A stretch of DNA of 64,000 nucleotides, from positions 84,236-148,235 of IMG/VR virus record IMGVR_UViG_3300042566_000678. The stretch is one strand, 5' to 3'. Within the stretch, counting starts at the first letter, position 1; every line of letters starts with the position of its first letter. The position numbers and the translations under genes are program-made. The DNA comes from a virus. Below, one piece after another: positions 33,492-42,017 of this stretch. The notes under the pieces are model-generated. The model saw only the letters and a list, made by a program, of their open reading frames with translations, was not told the DNA's origin and did no database searches.

Positions 33492-33650
33492 ATGAAATCA
33501 TTATTTACAAAAGCATTAGTTTATTCAATTGGAACAATTGTAGTTTCAGCTGCGGTATTTAGTATTACTATGGCAGGGTTGAACCTTGCTGGTAAGACAG
33601 ATGTTACAAAGCAAGTTATTGAAGAAATGGATGAAGTTTTAGGAATCTAA
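33492..33650 (+). CDS. Plus-strand 52-aa membrane protein
   Basis: ATG 33492, product MKSLFTKALVYSIGTIVVSA followed by more hydrophobic residues and a charged tail (DVTKQVIEEMDEVLGI). One TM helix or signal-like segment. It is preceded by GGGGGTTAT, an unusually purine-rich ribosome-binding candidate for this genome, and TATATTTA at 33464-33471 is a possible -7 element. Its stop overlaps the stop of the opposing repeat-protein gene. The only convincing plus-strand gene in the window. Confidence 0.65.
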   Translation: MKSLFTKALVYSIGTIVVSAAVFSITMAGLNLAGKTDVTKQVIEEMDEVLGI

Positions 33651-35227
33651 AGCATCAATCTAGAACCTATTAAGAAATTACTTAATATCGGTGCTCCAGC
33701 AGCAGTTGATGTGTTTATCTTATAGTTGAAACTCAAACCAAACTTTTTGGATAATTTATAATCTACGGATGTTCCTAATAGGAATCCAACATTAGTAGTA
33801 TAACTAACCTCACCCTTTGCAGTATTTAAACTTGCACCAGGAGTCATTACAAACACCTGTGGTGATAGAGTAAGTTTCTTTGATTTCTGATATGGTTTAG
33901 TCCAAAATACAACTGCTGAACTACTCATACTATAATCCTTACCGATAAATAAATTTACCAAACCTAAATTGTAACCATATACACCATACTTTGGATTTGG
34001 TATAATATGTGTAAATCCAGCCAATGCCATATAGTTACCAGATAGGTATGCAGTAGTTACTGAATAGGAGTTCATAGAAGCCATCTTTCCATCCTTAAAG
34101 TTCATCTTTGTTACACCACCACTCAAAGCAAACTGCTTCAATGTAGACCATACCATAGAGTTTAATGAATAGGTTACATTACCTGCTGCCGATGAACGTG
34201 ATATACCATTAGTAAGTATAGCTGCGAACTCACCAGGTGAACCTTCTACTACGCTTAAATCAGATGCTATTAATAGTGGATTTATTGGTGCTACTTTTTG
34301 TTTTTTCTCTTCTTTTTTTTCCTCTTTCTTTTCTTCCTTTTTTTCTTCTTTTTTAGATTCTTCTTTCTTTTCTTCCTTTTTAGATTCCGATTTAGATTCT
34401 TCTTTCTTTTCCTCACTCTTACTTTCAGATTTGCTTTCTGATTTGGATTCAGATTTGGATTCAGCTTTTGCTTCGGTTTTAGTTTCCGTTTTACTTTCAG
34501 ATGATGAAGATGAACTATTGGATGATGAACTACTACTACCACCGGCCGATGGAGATGATGAACTACTTGCTGGCGCTGGTGCGGATGATGCGGCAGGTGC
34601 TGGTGCTGAAGTAGTTGGTGTTGGTGGTGGAGGTGGAACTGCCGCCGATGCAGCTCCACTAGCTGCTCCACTCGCTGCCGAACTAGCCGCTCCACTTGCT
34701 GCCCCACTTGCCGCTGAACTTGCTGCTCCACTCGCTGCATTTGAGGCCGCTGAACTGGCTGCCGATGAAGCTGCTGAACTTGCTGCACTACTTGCGGCAG
34801 AACTCGCTGCCGATGAAGCTGCTGAACTCGCTGCTTGGGATGCTGCACTACTTGCGGCTTGAGCTGCTGCCGCTGATGCGGCTTGTGTAGCTGCTTGGGC
34901 TGCTGCTTGCTGAACTGCCTGATTTACCGTTTGTTGAACTGTCTGTTGAACTACTATTGTTGCCGTTTGGCATCCTTGTGCGGAGTATGCAGTATAAACT
35001 GTCTGTAACCATATTCGCATTGCACCACTTTGAACTTCATCTGGTGAGAATACTCTCATCTGGTCATAGAATGATACAAATGCACTTCCGTTGACATAAG
35101 TAGTAGTGGCAAGTTTTACCTCACCACTACACTTGTCAATAAATGTTTGTGTAAATGTTTGTCCTTTAGCTTTGGAAGCTAGACAAAAGATAAATAATAC
35201 ACTTAATAATATTCTTAAACTTTTCAA
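33647..35227 (-). CDS. Exported outer-membrane protein with Ala/Ser and Lys/Glu repeats
   Basis: 526 aa. Signal peptide of about 22 residues (MKSLRILLSVLFIFCLASKAKG). An N-terminal domain of about 85 residues contains one Cys pair (DKCSG ... GCQTA). Then come a Gln/Val/Ala linker, some 80 residues of Ala-Ala-Ser-Ser repeats, a Pro/Ala/Ser section and about 80 residues of Ser-Glu-Ser-Lys and Lys-Lys-Glu-Glu repeats. The last 210 residues alternate hydrophobic and polar residues like a beta-barrel and end in GSRLML. I infer an outer-membrane barrel with a long charged stalk. No homologue recognised. Confidence 0.7.
   Translation of the reverse strand: MKSLRILLSVLFIFCLASKAKGQTFTQTFIDKCSGEVKLATTTYVNGSAFVSFYDQMRVFSPDEVQSGAMRIWLQTVYTAYSAQGCQTATIVVQQTVQQTVNQAVQQAAAQAATQAASAAAAQAASSAASQAASSAASSAASSAASSAASSAASSAASSAASNAASGAASSAASGAASGAASSAASGAASGAASAAVPPPPPTPTTSAPAPAASSAPAPASSSSSPSAGGSSSSSSNSSSSSSESKTETKTEAKAESKSESKSESKSESKSEEKKEESKSESKKEEKKEESKKEEKKEEKKEEKKEEKKQKVAPINPLLIASDLSVVEGSPGEFAAILTNGISRSSAAGNVTYSLNSMVWSTLKQFALSGGVTKMNFKDGKMASMNSYSVTTAYLSGNYMALAGFTHIIPNPKYGVYGYNLGLVNLFIGKDYSMSSSAVVFWTKPYQKSKKLTLSPQVFVMTPGASLNTAKGEVSYTTNVGFLLGTSVDYKLSKKFGLSFNYKINTSTAAGAPILSNFLIGSRLML
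34296..34890 (-). repeat. Low-complexity repeats inside the exported protein
   Basis: Two imperfect tandem blocks: about 34640-34890 encodes alternating Ala-Ala-Ser-Ser, and 34296-34520 encodes Ser-Glu-Ser-Lys then Lys-Lys-Glu-Glu. Such blocks are prone to length change by slippage. Confidence 0.8.
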
Positions 35228-35260
35228 CCATCTGATATTTGCTACTTATATAAATATCAA

Positions 35261-36457
35261 TTAGTTTCCTTTTGTTGGAAATTTTGTCCAATCATTTGTC
35301 CACATTGGTTTATCCATTGTAGGTATTATCACATCCACTTCTTTATTACTCTTTGAAAGTGCAAGAGTTTTTAATTGGTCATTTGTTAGGATTGTAGTTG
35401 CTTTACTGATAAAGTTTAGTGTAGGGTTAAACGTTCCTACTGAATTGTTTTCAAATACTGAAATTCCATCTTTCACAAATTGTGCGGTTTCATTACTTTC
35501 CAAACTTAATCCACCTTTCATCCATCCCCAAATTACACTATTCTTCATTGTGAATTGTGTTGCTCTTCTAAATCTTAAACCTAAATTATGGTTTGATAAT
35601 GCAGTAGATGTATTCGGTCCAATCAAAATCATATTATAAAGTTTTGGATGTGTGAATGGAGTTGCAGATGAACCTGTTCCATCATTATCACATTCTACAC
35701 CATTTCCTGCATCACCATTATCTACGAATTGTGGGTCTCTCTTTGCTACACCATTTGTGATTGTTCCAGTGAATCCAAAATCAAAATCAAAATCATCATC
35801 TGCGGTTGCAAATGCATATAAGTTTTTAGGTGATACAGTCCCACCAAAGAACTCAAATGCATCATCGTTAGCGTAGATAGTTTGTACATTCTCAATGATT
35901 GTACCACTACCAACTCCACCTAATGTTAGTGCGTTGATTTCAGAGTTTGGCATTGCTGCAACTCCTGCGTATTCTATTCTTACATATTTTAGAATACCAC
36001 TATTATCCAAATCGTTTGTTCCACCAAACGCTCTACCAATACCACCTTCGATTGTTGGTTCGGATGTTCTATTGGTTTTTGCTCTACCCAATATTACAAT
36101 ACCACCCCAATCGCCAGGTGTTCTTTCACCGACTGCTCTACCCGATGTGAATACAATTGGTTTTGCCGAAGTTCCTTCTGCTATAATTTGTGCTCCTCTT
36201 TCGATACACAATGCACCTTTCTCACTTATATCTGATTTGATTATTGTACCCGGCTGAATGATAAGTTTTGCACCATCGGTTACATATACATATCCTTTTA
36301 ATATCCACTCTTTATCAGCGGTTAGGGTTGTAGTTGCTGAAATGTTTCCACTTAAAGTTGTAGTTGATGGTACATTTATTGGAGTAACTTCTCCACCCAA
36401 TTCTTTTGAACATCCAAAGATTGTTAAACTTGCAAATAATACTAATAATTTTTTCAT
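35261..36457 (-). CDS. Surface lipoprotein, partner of the TonB receptor
   Basis: 398 aa. Lipobox TIFGC with the lipidated Cys at residue 16. The body has NGVAK, GTIIKSD, GGIVILGRAKTN, LKYVRIEYAGVA and GLRFRRATQF, the repetitive beta-strand pattern of a right-handed parallel beta-helix. Bacteroidota often encode such lipoproteins directly behind TonB-dependent receptors, where they sit on the outer leaflet and capture the substrate. Here the start overlaps the receptor stop (ATGA). Probably acquired from a host together with the receptor. Confidence 0.8.
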   Translation of the reverse strand: MKKLLVLFASLTIFGCSKELGGEVTPINVPSTTTLSGNISATTTLTADKEWILKGYVYVTDGAKLIIQPGTIIKSDISEKGALCIERGAQIIAEGTSAKPIVFTSGRAVGERTPGDWGGIVILGRAKTNRTSEPTIEGGIGRAFGGTNDLDNSGILKYVRIEYAGVAAMPNSEINALTLGGVGSGTIIENVQTIYANDDAFEFFGGTVSPKNLYAFATADDDFDFDFGFTGTITNGVAKRDPQFVDNGDAGNGVECDNDGTGSSATPFTHPKLYNMILIGPNTSTALSNHNLGLRFRRATQFTMKNSVIWGWMKGGLSLESNETAQFVKDGISVFENNSVGTFNPTLNFISKATTILTNDQLKTLALSKSNKEVDVIIPTMDKPMWTNDWTKFPTKGN

Positions 36458-38937
36458 AGGTTGTAATTTAGTGTTAGTGAAATTGTTGTTTCGTTGTTTG
36501 TTTTAATTAAGGTACGATTTGGTTTTTGGTAATACTTAAATGGTTGTCTGAATATATCCGATACTGCTAATTTAATTTCTCCGTTTTTAATCTTACGAAG
36601 TAGAACTATATCCACCACATCACGAGAGTTTTCGAATATATCAGGATACCCTTGGAAACCAACTGCTGATATTCTATCTCCTACTCTATTGTATGATATG
36701 TTAAATGTGTTATTATTTTTGTGTAAGTTTAATCCACCATTTACTACATAGTTTGATTGCCCTTGCAATTGTCTTTTTACTGAACCTATTTGGACTTCCG
36801 AATTGATGAACGATGTGTTTGAGTATAAATCTAACCACTCATTTAATTTCTTACGAAGTTCTATCTCTACCCCATAAACTAATGCTTCTTTTGGGTTTTT
36901 GTATGTTAGTAAAAGGTTTGATGGAACTGAACCATCTGCTACTACTTGCTCAATTGGATTGAAGAACTTTTTACCAAAGAAACCAATTGATATATTTTCA
37001 CCTGATTTAGGATACAACTCAAACTTTATATCTGAATTGAATATATCAGTCTTTTGTAAGTTTGGATTTCCCAATAGTTGTGCGTTTCTTACAAAATCAT
37101 AATAAGCAAAGTTTGCTACCTCTCTGAACTCCGGTCTTGCTAATGTTTTACTTACGGATAATCTAACCTTTGTTTTTTCCGATGTTGAATATGTTGCGTT
37201 TAATGATGGTAGTAAATCAAAGTATTCTCTATCTACTGAAATCTTCTGTCCACCAAAATCAGATGTTTGTACTTTGAATAAATTGTACTCCGTTCTGAAA
37301 CCAGTGTTTATCTTTAACTTATCAATTTCTTTTTCGTACATCACATATCCATTTGCCAAATCAAAATCAGCAGTATATCTATCCGTATTGTTTGTGATTT
37401 CGTTTAACATATCCAATGCTTCGTATCTGAATATTCTTGCTTTGAAGTTTCTTAATTTCTTCAAGTAACCCACTCCTAAACGAATATCTCCTATGGATTT
37501 GTTTAATCCCCCATTGAATGAGTTTTCATCCATTACACTCCAAAAACGGTAGGTGTCTCTCCACGCTATTGTGTAAGGTGTTGTTGTGTATAAAGATGAT
37601 ATGAATGGAGTTACTCTATAATCGGGTTGGTCTCTCAACATAAGGTTGTATCCTACATTAAAATCCCAAGTCTTAAATTTACCTTCGAATTGTGTATTGA
37701 TTACTGCTTTTTGAATTGAGTTTGATGATTTACTATCCACATACTGAACATTATCATAGTTCTCACCAACTCTACTTAAAAACGATGATTCGGTTTGGTA
37801 GTTAGCAAGTGTTTTCCAACTATAACGATTCTCTCCCAAATACACTATGTTTAACAATCCGTTTAATGATTGTACATTTGAATAGTTTTGGTCTTTGTAT
37901 TTGTATGCTAATTCCGTTGATGATTGGTAATCAATTCTTTCGGTTGTGTTGGCTGAATATGTATTTCTTGCAGTTGAACTGAATAAGATGTTCCATTTGT
38001 TTTTCACCACACCAAATGATAAACTACCATTTAAGTTTGGGATAGATGTTGATGTTTCAGTTTGTGGTGAACCTATTAGTTTTGTGTATGCTCTTCTATC
38101 ACCATTACTGCCAATTCGGAATGTATTTGTTGATGGAAATGTTTTTGGGAATTGTATAGGGTCTACCAACCTAAAATCCTGTCCAGTTGATAGTGAACCC
38201 CAACTTCCTCCCAATGATATATTAAGGAAATCACCACTAACTTCCTTTGTTGTAATTTGTACCAAACCTCCTGCGAAATCACCCGGTAAGTTTGCAGATG
38301 CTCCTTTGTTGATGATGATATTATCTATAAGTGATGTTGGGATAATATCAAATGAGAATGCTCTCCTATCGGGTTCGGTTGATGGTAGGATTGATTTGTT
38401 TAGTAGAGCCGAGTTGTATCTATCAGCTAAACCTCTAACTAAAACAAACTTATCGTTTTGGATTGTTACTCCACTAACTCGTTTAAGTGCATCACCAACA
38501 GTTCTATCTGGTGTTTTCTTTATTGATTCAATTGATAAACCATCTGCTACAATGTAAGATGCTTTAAGTGTGTTGATAAGTGCAGATGCGGTTTCTTTCT
38601 TTGCAACTTGCTTTACCACAACTTCTTGCAACAATTTAGTATCCTCTTCTAATTGAATATCTAAATTAGTTGTTGTATCAATTGTAATATCTTTGTTGTA
38701 TTCTTTATATCCAACAAAAGATGCTTTTACTGAATAGTTTCCTTTTGCTATATTGGTAAATTGATATTTGGATTCAATATCAGATGTTGTTCCTGCTTTC
38801 TTATTTGTTGTATTATTGGTAAGCCAAATTGTTACACCTATAAGTTCTTCTTTGTTTGATTTTACTTTACCTGAAAGGTTTTGAGAGAAAATTTGATGTG
38901 AAAGTAACAGAATTGATAATAAAAATAGTTTCCTCAT
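36454..38937 (-). CDS. TonB-dependent outer-membrane receptor
   Basis: 827 aa, full length for the family. Signal peptide (MRKLFLLSILLLSHQIFSQ), a CarboxypepD_reg-like domain at about 20-105 (GVTIWLTNNTTNKKAGT, VKASFVGYKEY), a plug at about 120-250 (KTPDRTVGDALKRVSGVTI, GLADRYNSALLN, FSFDIIPTSLIDNIIINKG) and a barrel of alternating residues to the C-terminus. These receptors import chelates, vitamins or glycans using TonB and the proton motive force. A complete one encoded by a phage is very unusual. Possible roles: nutrient import during infection, or display or masking of a phage receptor. Confidence 0.92.
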   Translation of the reverse strand: MRKLFLLSILLLSHQIFSQNLSGKVKSNKEELIGVTIWLTNNTTNKKAGTTSDIESKYQFTNIAKGNYSVKASFVGYKEYNKDITIDTTTNLDIQLEEDTKLLQEVVVKQVAKKETASALINTLKASYIVADGLSIESIKKTPDRTVGDALKRVSGVTIQNDKFVLVRGLADRYNSALLNKSILPSTEPDRRAFSFDIIPTSLIDNIIINKGASANLPGDFAGGLVQITTKEVSGDFLNISLGGSWGSLSTGQDFRLVDPIQFPKTFPSTNTFRIGSNGDRRAYTKLIGSPQTETSTSIPNLNGSLSFGVVKNKWNILFSSTARNTYSANTTERIDYQSSTELAYKYKDQNYSNVQSLNGLLNIVYLGENRYSWKTLANYQTESSFLSRVGENYDNVQYVDSKSSNSIQKAVINTQFEGKFKTWDFNVGYNLMLRDQPDYRVTPFISSLYTTTPYTIAWRDTYRFWSVMDENSFNGGLNKSIGDIRLGVGYLKKLRNFKARIFRYEALDMLNEITNNTDRYTADFDLANGYVMYEKEIDKLKINTGFRTEYNLFKVQTSDFGGQKISVDREYFDLLPSLNATYSTSEKTKVRLSVSKTLARPEFREVANFAYYDFVRNAQLLGNPNLQKTDIFNSDIKFELYPKSGENISIGFFGKKFFNPIEQVVADGSVPSNLLLTYKNPKEALVYGVEIELRKKLNEWLDLYSNTSFINSEVQIGSVKRQLQGQSNYVVNGGLNLHKNNNTFNISYNRVGDRISAVGFQGYPDIFENSRDVVDIVLLRKIKNGEIKLAVSDIFRQPFKYYQKPNRTLIKTNNETTISLTLNYNL

Positions 38938-38989
38938 TATTGTTTTTTTAGTTCAACAATAAGTAGGAAACTATCTTATTAAAATACCA

Positions 38990-39006
38990 TTTCGTATGTT
39001 ACGAAA
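38990..39006. promoter_or_regulatory. Perfect inverted repeat upstream of the TonB receptor gene
   Basis: TTTCGTA-TGT-TACGAAA, 7-bp arms with a 3-bp centre, 53 bp upstream of the receptor start. It could be an operator for a dimeric regulator or a short hairpin. No clear promoter boxes were found in 38938-39019. Confidence 0.5.
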
Positions 39007-39019
39007 TTGTTAAATTATA

Positions 39020-39820
39020 CTATGCACCCAATGCTTTACTGAACCCATCTGGACAAGTTCTAGTACATACTAAAGATGCAACAACTGGTGCTACTGCAGC
39101 TCCGATTGCGATACCAACTCCAGCAGGCGTTGCCCATAATGCAGCTGAATCTAAACTATAATAGATACAATTTGAACATACGTTTCTTAATAATTGTGGG
39201 TCAACATTTCCACCAACACCAGGTATTGCTAAAAACCCATCTGCCACTATATTTCCCATTGCCGTTGATACTGCCATTTTAGCTGCCATATCTGCAACAT
39301 AAAGAACCGGCGTAGCCATCAATGATAATGTAGTTGAAGTTGCTGCTCCAGCAGGTTGTGCAGGTGTAAATGCTGCAACACAACCCATAGAGATTGCTGC
39401 CGTTAATCCTAATCTACAAGCATTTGCATCTGCCCAATTGTATGCAGATATTGCACCTGCTGCTACAATTTCAACACCTGCTACGATTTGTTGTTCGGCT
39501 TGTTTAGATAATTGAACGAACTCATTTTGAGTTACATCAAATCCTACCTTTGCAAATTCTTCCGTAGTACTTGCTACTGTGTTGGCTGCACTTTCTACTC
39601 TGTGTGCTGTATCAGTTGCAAATGTTACTGAATAATTGTATGCATCTTCAACACTACCTATTGCGGTATTAACACCACCAATCATTGGTTGAATAACATT
39701 ATCGTTAATTGCATTGCCAGCATCTACTACCGCATCTCCAATTGGTTTAATAACATTATCGTTAATTGCATTTCCCGCATCTACAAATGCGTCTTCGATT
39801 GCTTTTCCTGCTCCACCCAT
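39020..39820 (-). CDS. Ala/Gly-rich amphipathic protein with N-terminal repeats
   Basis: 266 aa. Residues 13-27 and 32-46 are near-identical repeats (VDAGNAINDNVIKPI and VDAGNAINDNVIQPM). The middle has ISAYNWADANACRLGLTAAI, and hydrophobic Ala-rich stretches follow (about 170-200 and 225-250). Three Cys pairs occur late (NVCSNC, CTRTC). No signal peptide. It could insert in membranes or be an injected virion protein; not recognised. Confidence 0.65.
   Translation of the reverse strand: MGGAGKAIEDAFVDAGNAINDNVIKPIGDAVVDAGNAINDNVIQPMIGGVNTAIGSVEDAYNYSVTFATDTAHRVESAANTVASTTEEFAKVGFDVTQNEFVQLSKQAEQQIVAGVEIVAAGAISAYNWADANACRLGLTAAISMGCVAAFTPAQPAGAATSTTLSLMATPVLYVADMAAKMAVSTAMGNIVADGFLAIPGVGGNVDPQLLRNVCSNCIYYSLDSAALWATPAGVGIAIGAAVAPVVASLVCTRTCPDGFSKALGA
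39683..39784 (-). repeat. 57-bp period direct repeat
   Basis: Two copies of about 45 bp (39740-39784 and 39683-39727), differing at few positions, encode the N-terminal repeats of the Ala/Gly-rich protein. Confidence 0.75.
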
Positions 39821-39845
39821 AATTTTTGTTTTTTTGTTTAGTTTA

Positions 39846-40154
39846 TTAATTTATTTCCATTCTCATTAAATACAAATCGTTGTTTTCAAAAAAATCTTTG
39901 AATCCAAACATCTTTGCTAATTTCTTTGCTTTAAGATTACCTTTTAGGGGTGCTCCGTATATTTCGGTATATCCTTCTTTTTTAAAATTATCAAGTATAC
40001 CAACATATATATACATCATTCTCTTAAAAAAAGAATGTGACCATACATCTTCATTAAAAGTTATGTGCATTGCAACCTTGCTACGATTATGTAGATAATC
40101 ACATTCCACTAACACATCTTCATCTTGATATAACGTTACTCTTATTGGTGGCAT
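39846..40154 (-). CDS. GNAT-like acetyltransferase fold (tentative)
   Basis: 102 aa. YTEIYGAPLKGNLKAKKLAKMFGFK followed by a short strand (DLYLMRMEIN) matches the C-terminal half of GNAT acetyltransferases, and the N-terminal strands fit a reduced form of the fold. Small GNAT-like proteins of this size are common in phages. Substrate unknown. Confidence 0.55.
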   Translation of the reverse strand: MPPIRVTLYQDEDVLVECDYLHNRSKVAMHITFNEDVWSHSFFKRMMYIYVGILDNFKKEGYTEIYGAPLKGNLKAKKLAKMFGFKDFFENNDLYLMRMEIN

Positions 40155-40157
40155 TTT

Positions 40158-40898
40158 TTATTTATTTACCCAATTTTCCAATGCTTCTATATACCCACCA
40201 CTCATATGGTCTTTTATATTTTTACCTGAAAATAGTGCTTTTATGTATAACCAAAATGATTTTAGTGATTTATCATTTTTCAATCTATTACCATTATTAT
40301 CTAATCTTACTTGATGATTGACGTGATAAAATCTAATGTATGGTGTATGTGTTACTAAATCGTTGTTATGTACTATTCGTAAAGTATCTATATCACTTTT
40401 ATCATAGTTTTCTTTAAACACATTATTACCAACTCTCGGGCTACCAATAGTTGTTGCACTAACATTATAGTGAGGAAAGTGTTTCTTTATTGAGTATGCA
40501 TATAATGTTGCTACTGCACCACCTAAACTATGCCCACTAACTACAATATCAGTAGTTTCACCTTGTAGGTTTTCTAATGCAGTATCAATAGCATCGTAAG
40601 TATCACCTATTACTGATTCCCAACAATATTTAAATCCAATATGAACCTTCTCACCATCTTCAATGAATGGTACTTTATCAATTGAAGCATCGTTTTGGAA
40701 ATCCTTCTTTGATTCACTACCTCTCCAAACTACATATATAGTTTTATTTCTCGTAGCCACAAATCCTTGTGTATCTGATTTTTTATTCTCAATCCACTTT
40801 ACTAACGATAATCCCAATTCATCCCAATTTATCTGGTCTTTGTTTGAATACGCTAATACTGCTAATTTTGAGTTATATAGTGCTTCCTTTCTTGTCAT
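40158..40898 (-). CDS. Class 3 lipase (alpha/beta hydrolase)
   Basis: 246 aa. The nucleophile elbow VVSGHSLGGAVATLYAY holds Ser at about residue 118; IYVVWRGSESKKDFQND supplies the oxyanion strand, TIGSPRVGNNVF and RIVHNNDLVTH the acidic residue, and FYHVNHQV a candidate His. This is the Lipase_3 family, which hydrolyses acyl esters. No signal peptide is visible, so it may reach membranes only after holin action or act inside the cell. Lysis or membrane remodelling is a reasonable inference. Confidence 0.85.
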   Translation of the reverse strand: MTRKEALYNSKLAVLAYSNKDQINWDELGLSLVKWIENKKSDTQGFVATRNKTIYVVWRGSESKKDFQNDASIDKVPFIEDGEKVHIGFKYCWESVIGDTYDAIDTALENLQGETTDIVVSGHSLGGAVATLYAYSIKKHFPHYNVSATTIGSPRVGNNVFKENYDKSDIDTLRIVHNNDLVTHTPYIRFYHVNHQVRLDNNGNRLKNDKSLKSFWLYIKALFSGKNIKDHMSGGYIEALENWVNK

Positions 40899-40904
40899 AA
40901 TTTA

Positions 40905-41624
40905 TTATTTTTGGAACTTACCCTTTTTAATCATTCTTAAAAGGATACGAGCACAAGCAATATCTAATGCCTTCTTTGTAGATGTTCCGATTGTTGATTG
41001 GTTAAATTTAACATCTGATAAATTATCATCGTTCAATAATGATAGTTCACGAGTTGTAGTTGCATCACCTAAACCAGATGCTCCAAATACCTCGCCTGTC
41101 TCTGCGTCTGTGAAACGAACTTGTAAACCTAAACGAGTAACCATTTTGTTTTTAACACCATCTTTTAAATTGATTGTTTCATCCTCACTAATAGAGAAAT
41201 CATATACCTCAATAGATACAAAATAATGTGCTAATCTAATCTTACCTCTACCATCTAACTTATCTTGGGAAATGCCCGCTTGAGAAGCTTGAAATTGTTT
41301 AACCATTCTATTTTTGATTTCGGTTTTGTCCTCTGTAAAAGTAAAACGGTTGAGATTTTCAAGGTATTCCATAGATATATTCGCCACACCAAGACCCACC
41401 TTCTTTTCTTTAAGTTCCGGATATTGTTCCAAAATTTCATCACTAATTCCACATTTTAAGATTTGAATTGGAATTGTTGGACCATCGTAGTCCATCAACT
41501 CGCTTATGTCCACTTTTGTTTCAAAACTCGCTTTGTAGTTTTCAGTAGTAGTTTTTCCAACTACTTGTCCCTTTGCAATAAAGGTCAATAATCCCATTGC
41601 TAAAATTAGAAATATATTCTTCAT
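40905..41624 (-). CDS. Exported CsgG-like protein
   Basis: 239 aa. Signal peptide of about 19 residues (MKNIFLILAMGLLTFIAKGQ), not a lipoprotein. The middle RFTFTEDKTEIKNRM and the later LAHYFVSIEVYDFSI, RLGLQVRFTDAETGEVFGA follow the order of CsgG-type proteins, which form outer-membrane secretion pores with curli systems. CsgG-like genes are known in marine T4-related phages. The lipidation Cys of classical CsgG is missing. Confidence 0.65.
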   Translation of the reverse strand: MKNIFLILAMGLLTFIAKGQVVGKTTTENYKASFETKVDISELMDYDGPTIPIQILKCGISDEILEQYPELKEKKVGLGVANISMEYLENLNRFTFTEDKTEIKNRMVKQFQASQAGISQDKLDGRGKIRLAHYFVSIEVYDFSISEDETINLKDGVKNKMVTRLGLQVRFTDAETGEVFGASGLGDATTTRELSLLNDDNLSDVKFNQSTIGTSTKKALDIACARILLRMIKKGKFQK

Positions 41625-41656
41625 ATCTTATAGTTTTTTCTTTCCTATAAGTATAT

Positions 41657-41689
41657 AAAAAAAGGGAAAAACTTTCGTTCTTCCCTTTT
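41657..41689 (-). terminator. Rho-independent terminator with GAAA loop
   Basis: 13-position stem with one G.U pair (arms 41660-41672 and 41677-41689), GAAA tetraloop and T tract. It ends the membrane-protein unit 41697-43432. Confidence 0.9.
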
Positions 41690-41696
41690 CAATACA

Positions 41697-41996
41697 TTAT
41701 CCTAATTCCTCTTCTTCCTTCATTGGTTCTGGCTTAATACTATCCAAATGATTTAGCTTATCATTTTCGGCTTTCTTATTAACAAACTTGTCAACCGATG
41801 CTATACCAAATGAACCCAATGTGATGGTTAAGAAACCATTAAAGATATACTCATTGATAAGTAATTCCTTACCCATATATCCTGTTACTAAATCAACTGC
41901 TATTGCAACCACCATTATTCCGAATGATGCAAATCCTACAACTGATTTTTCGTTGATGTTATTATCATCATCAAACAAATCTTTAAAAAAACCCAT
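41697..41996 (-). CDS. Small membrane protein, holin-like
   Basis: 99 aa with two TM helices (about 19-38 and 50-68), an acidic N-terminus (FDDDNN) and a very charged C-terminus. The size and topology fit class II holins, but no family match. Located beside another two-TM protein, before a terminator. Confidence 0.65.
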   Translation of the reverse strand: MGFFKDLFDDDNNINEKSVVGFASFGIMVVAIAVDLVTGYMGKELLINEYIFNGFLTITLGSFGIASVDKFVNKKAENDKLNHLDSIKPEPMKEEEELG

Positions 41997-42017
41997 AGTT
42001 ACTCCCCTTATTTTTAA

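Noticed and set aside
34431-34862. Plus-strand ORF of 143 codons, Ala/Leu-rich, and a minus-strand ORF 34291-34848 in another frame
   Set aside because: Both are shadows of the Ala/Ser and Lys/Glu repeat codons of the exported protein.
37946-38557. Plus-strand ORF of 203 codons
   Set aside because: Antisense to the plug region of the TonB receptor, which has clear domain evidence.
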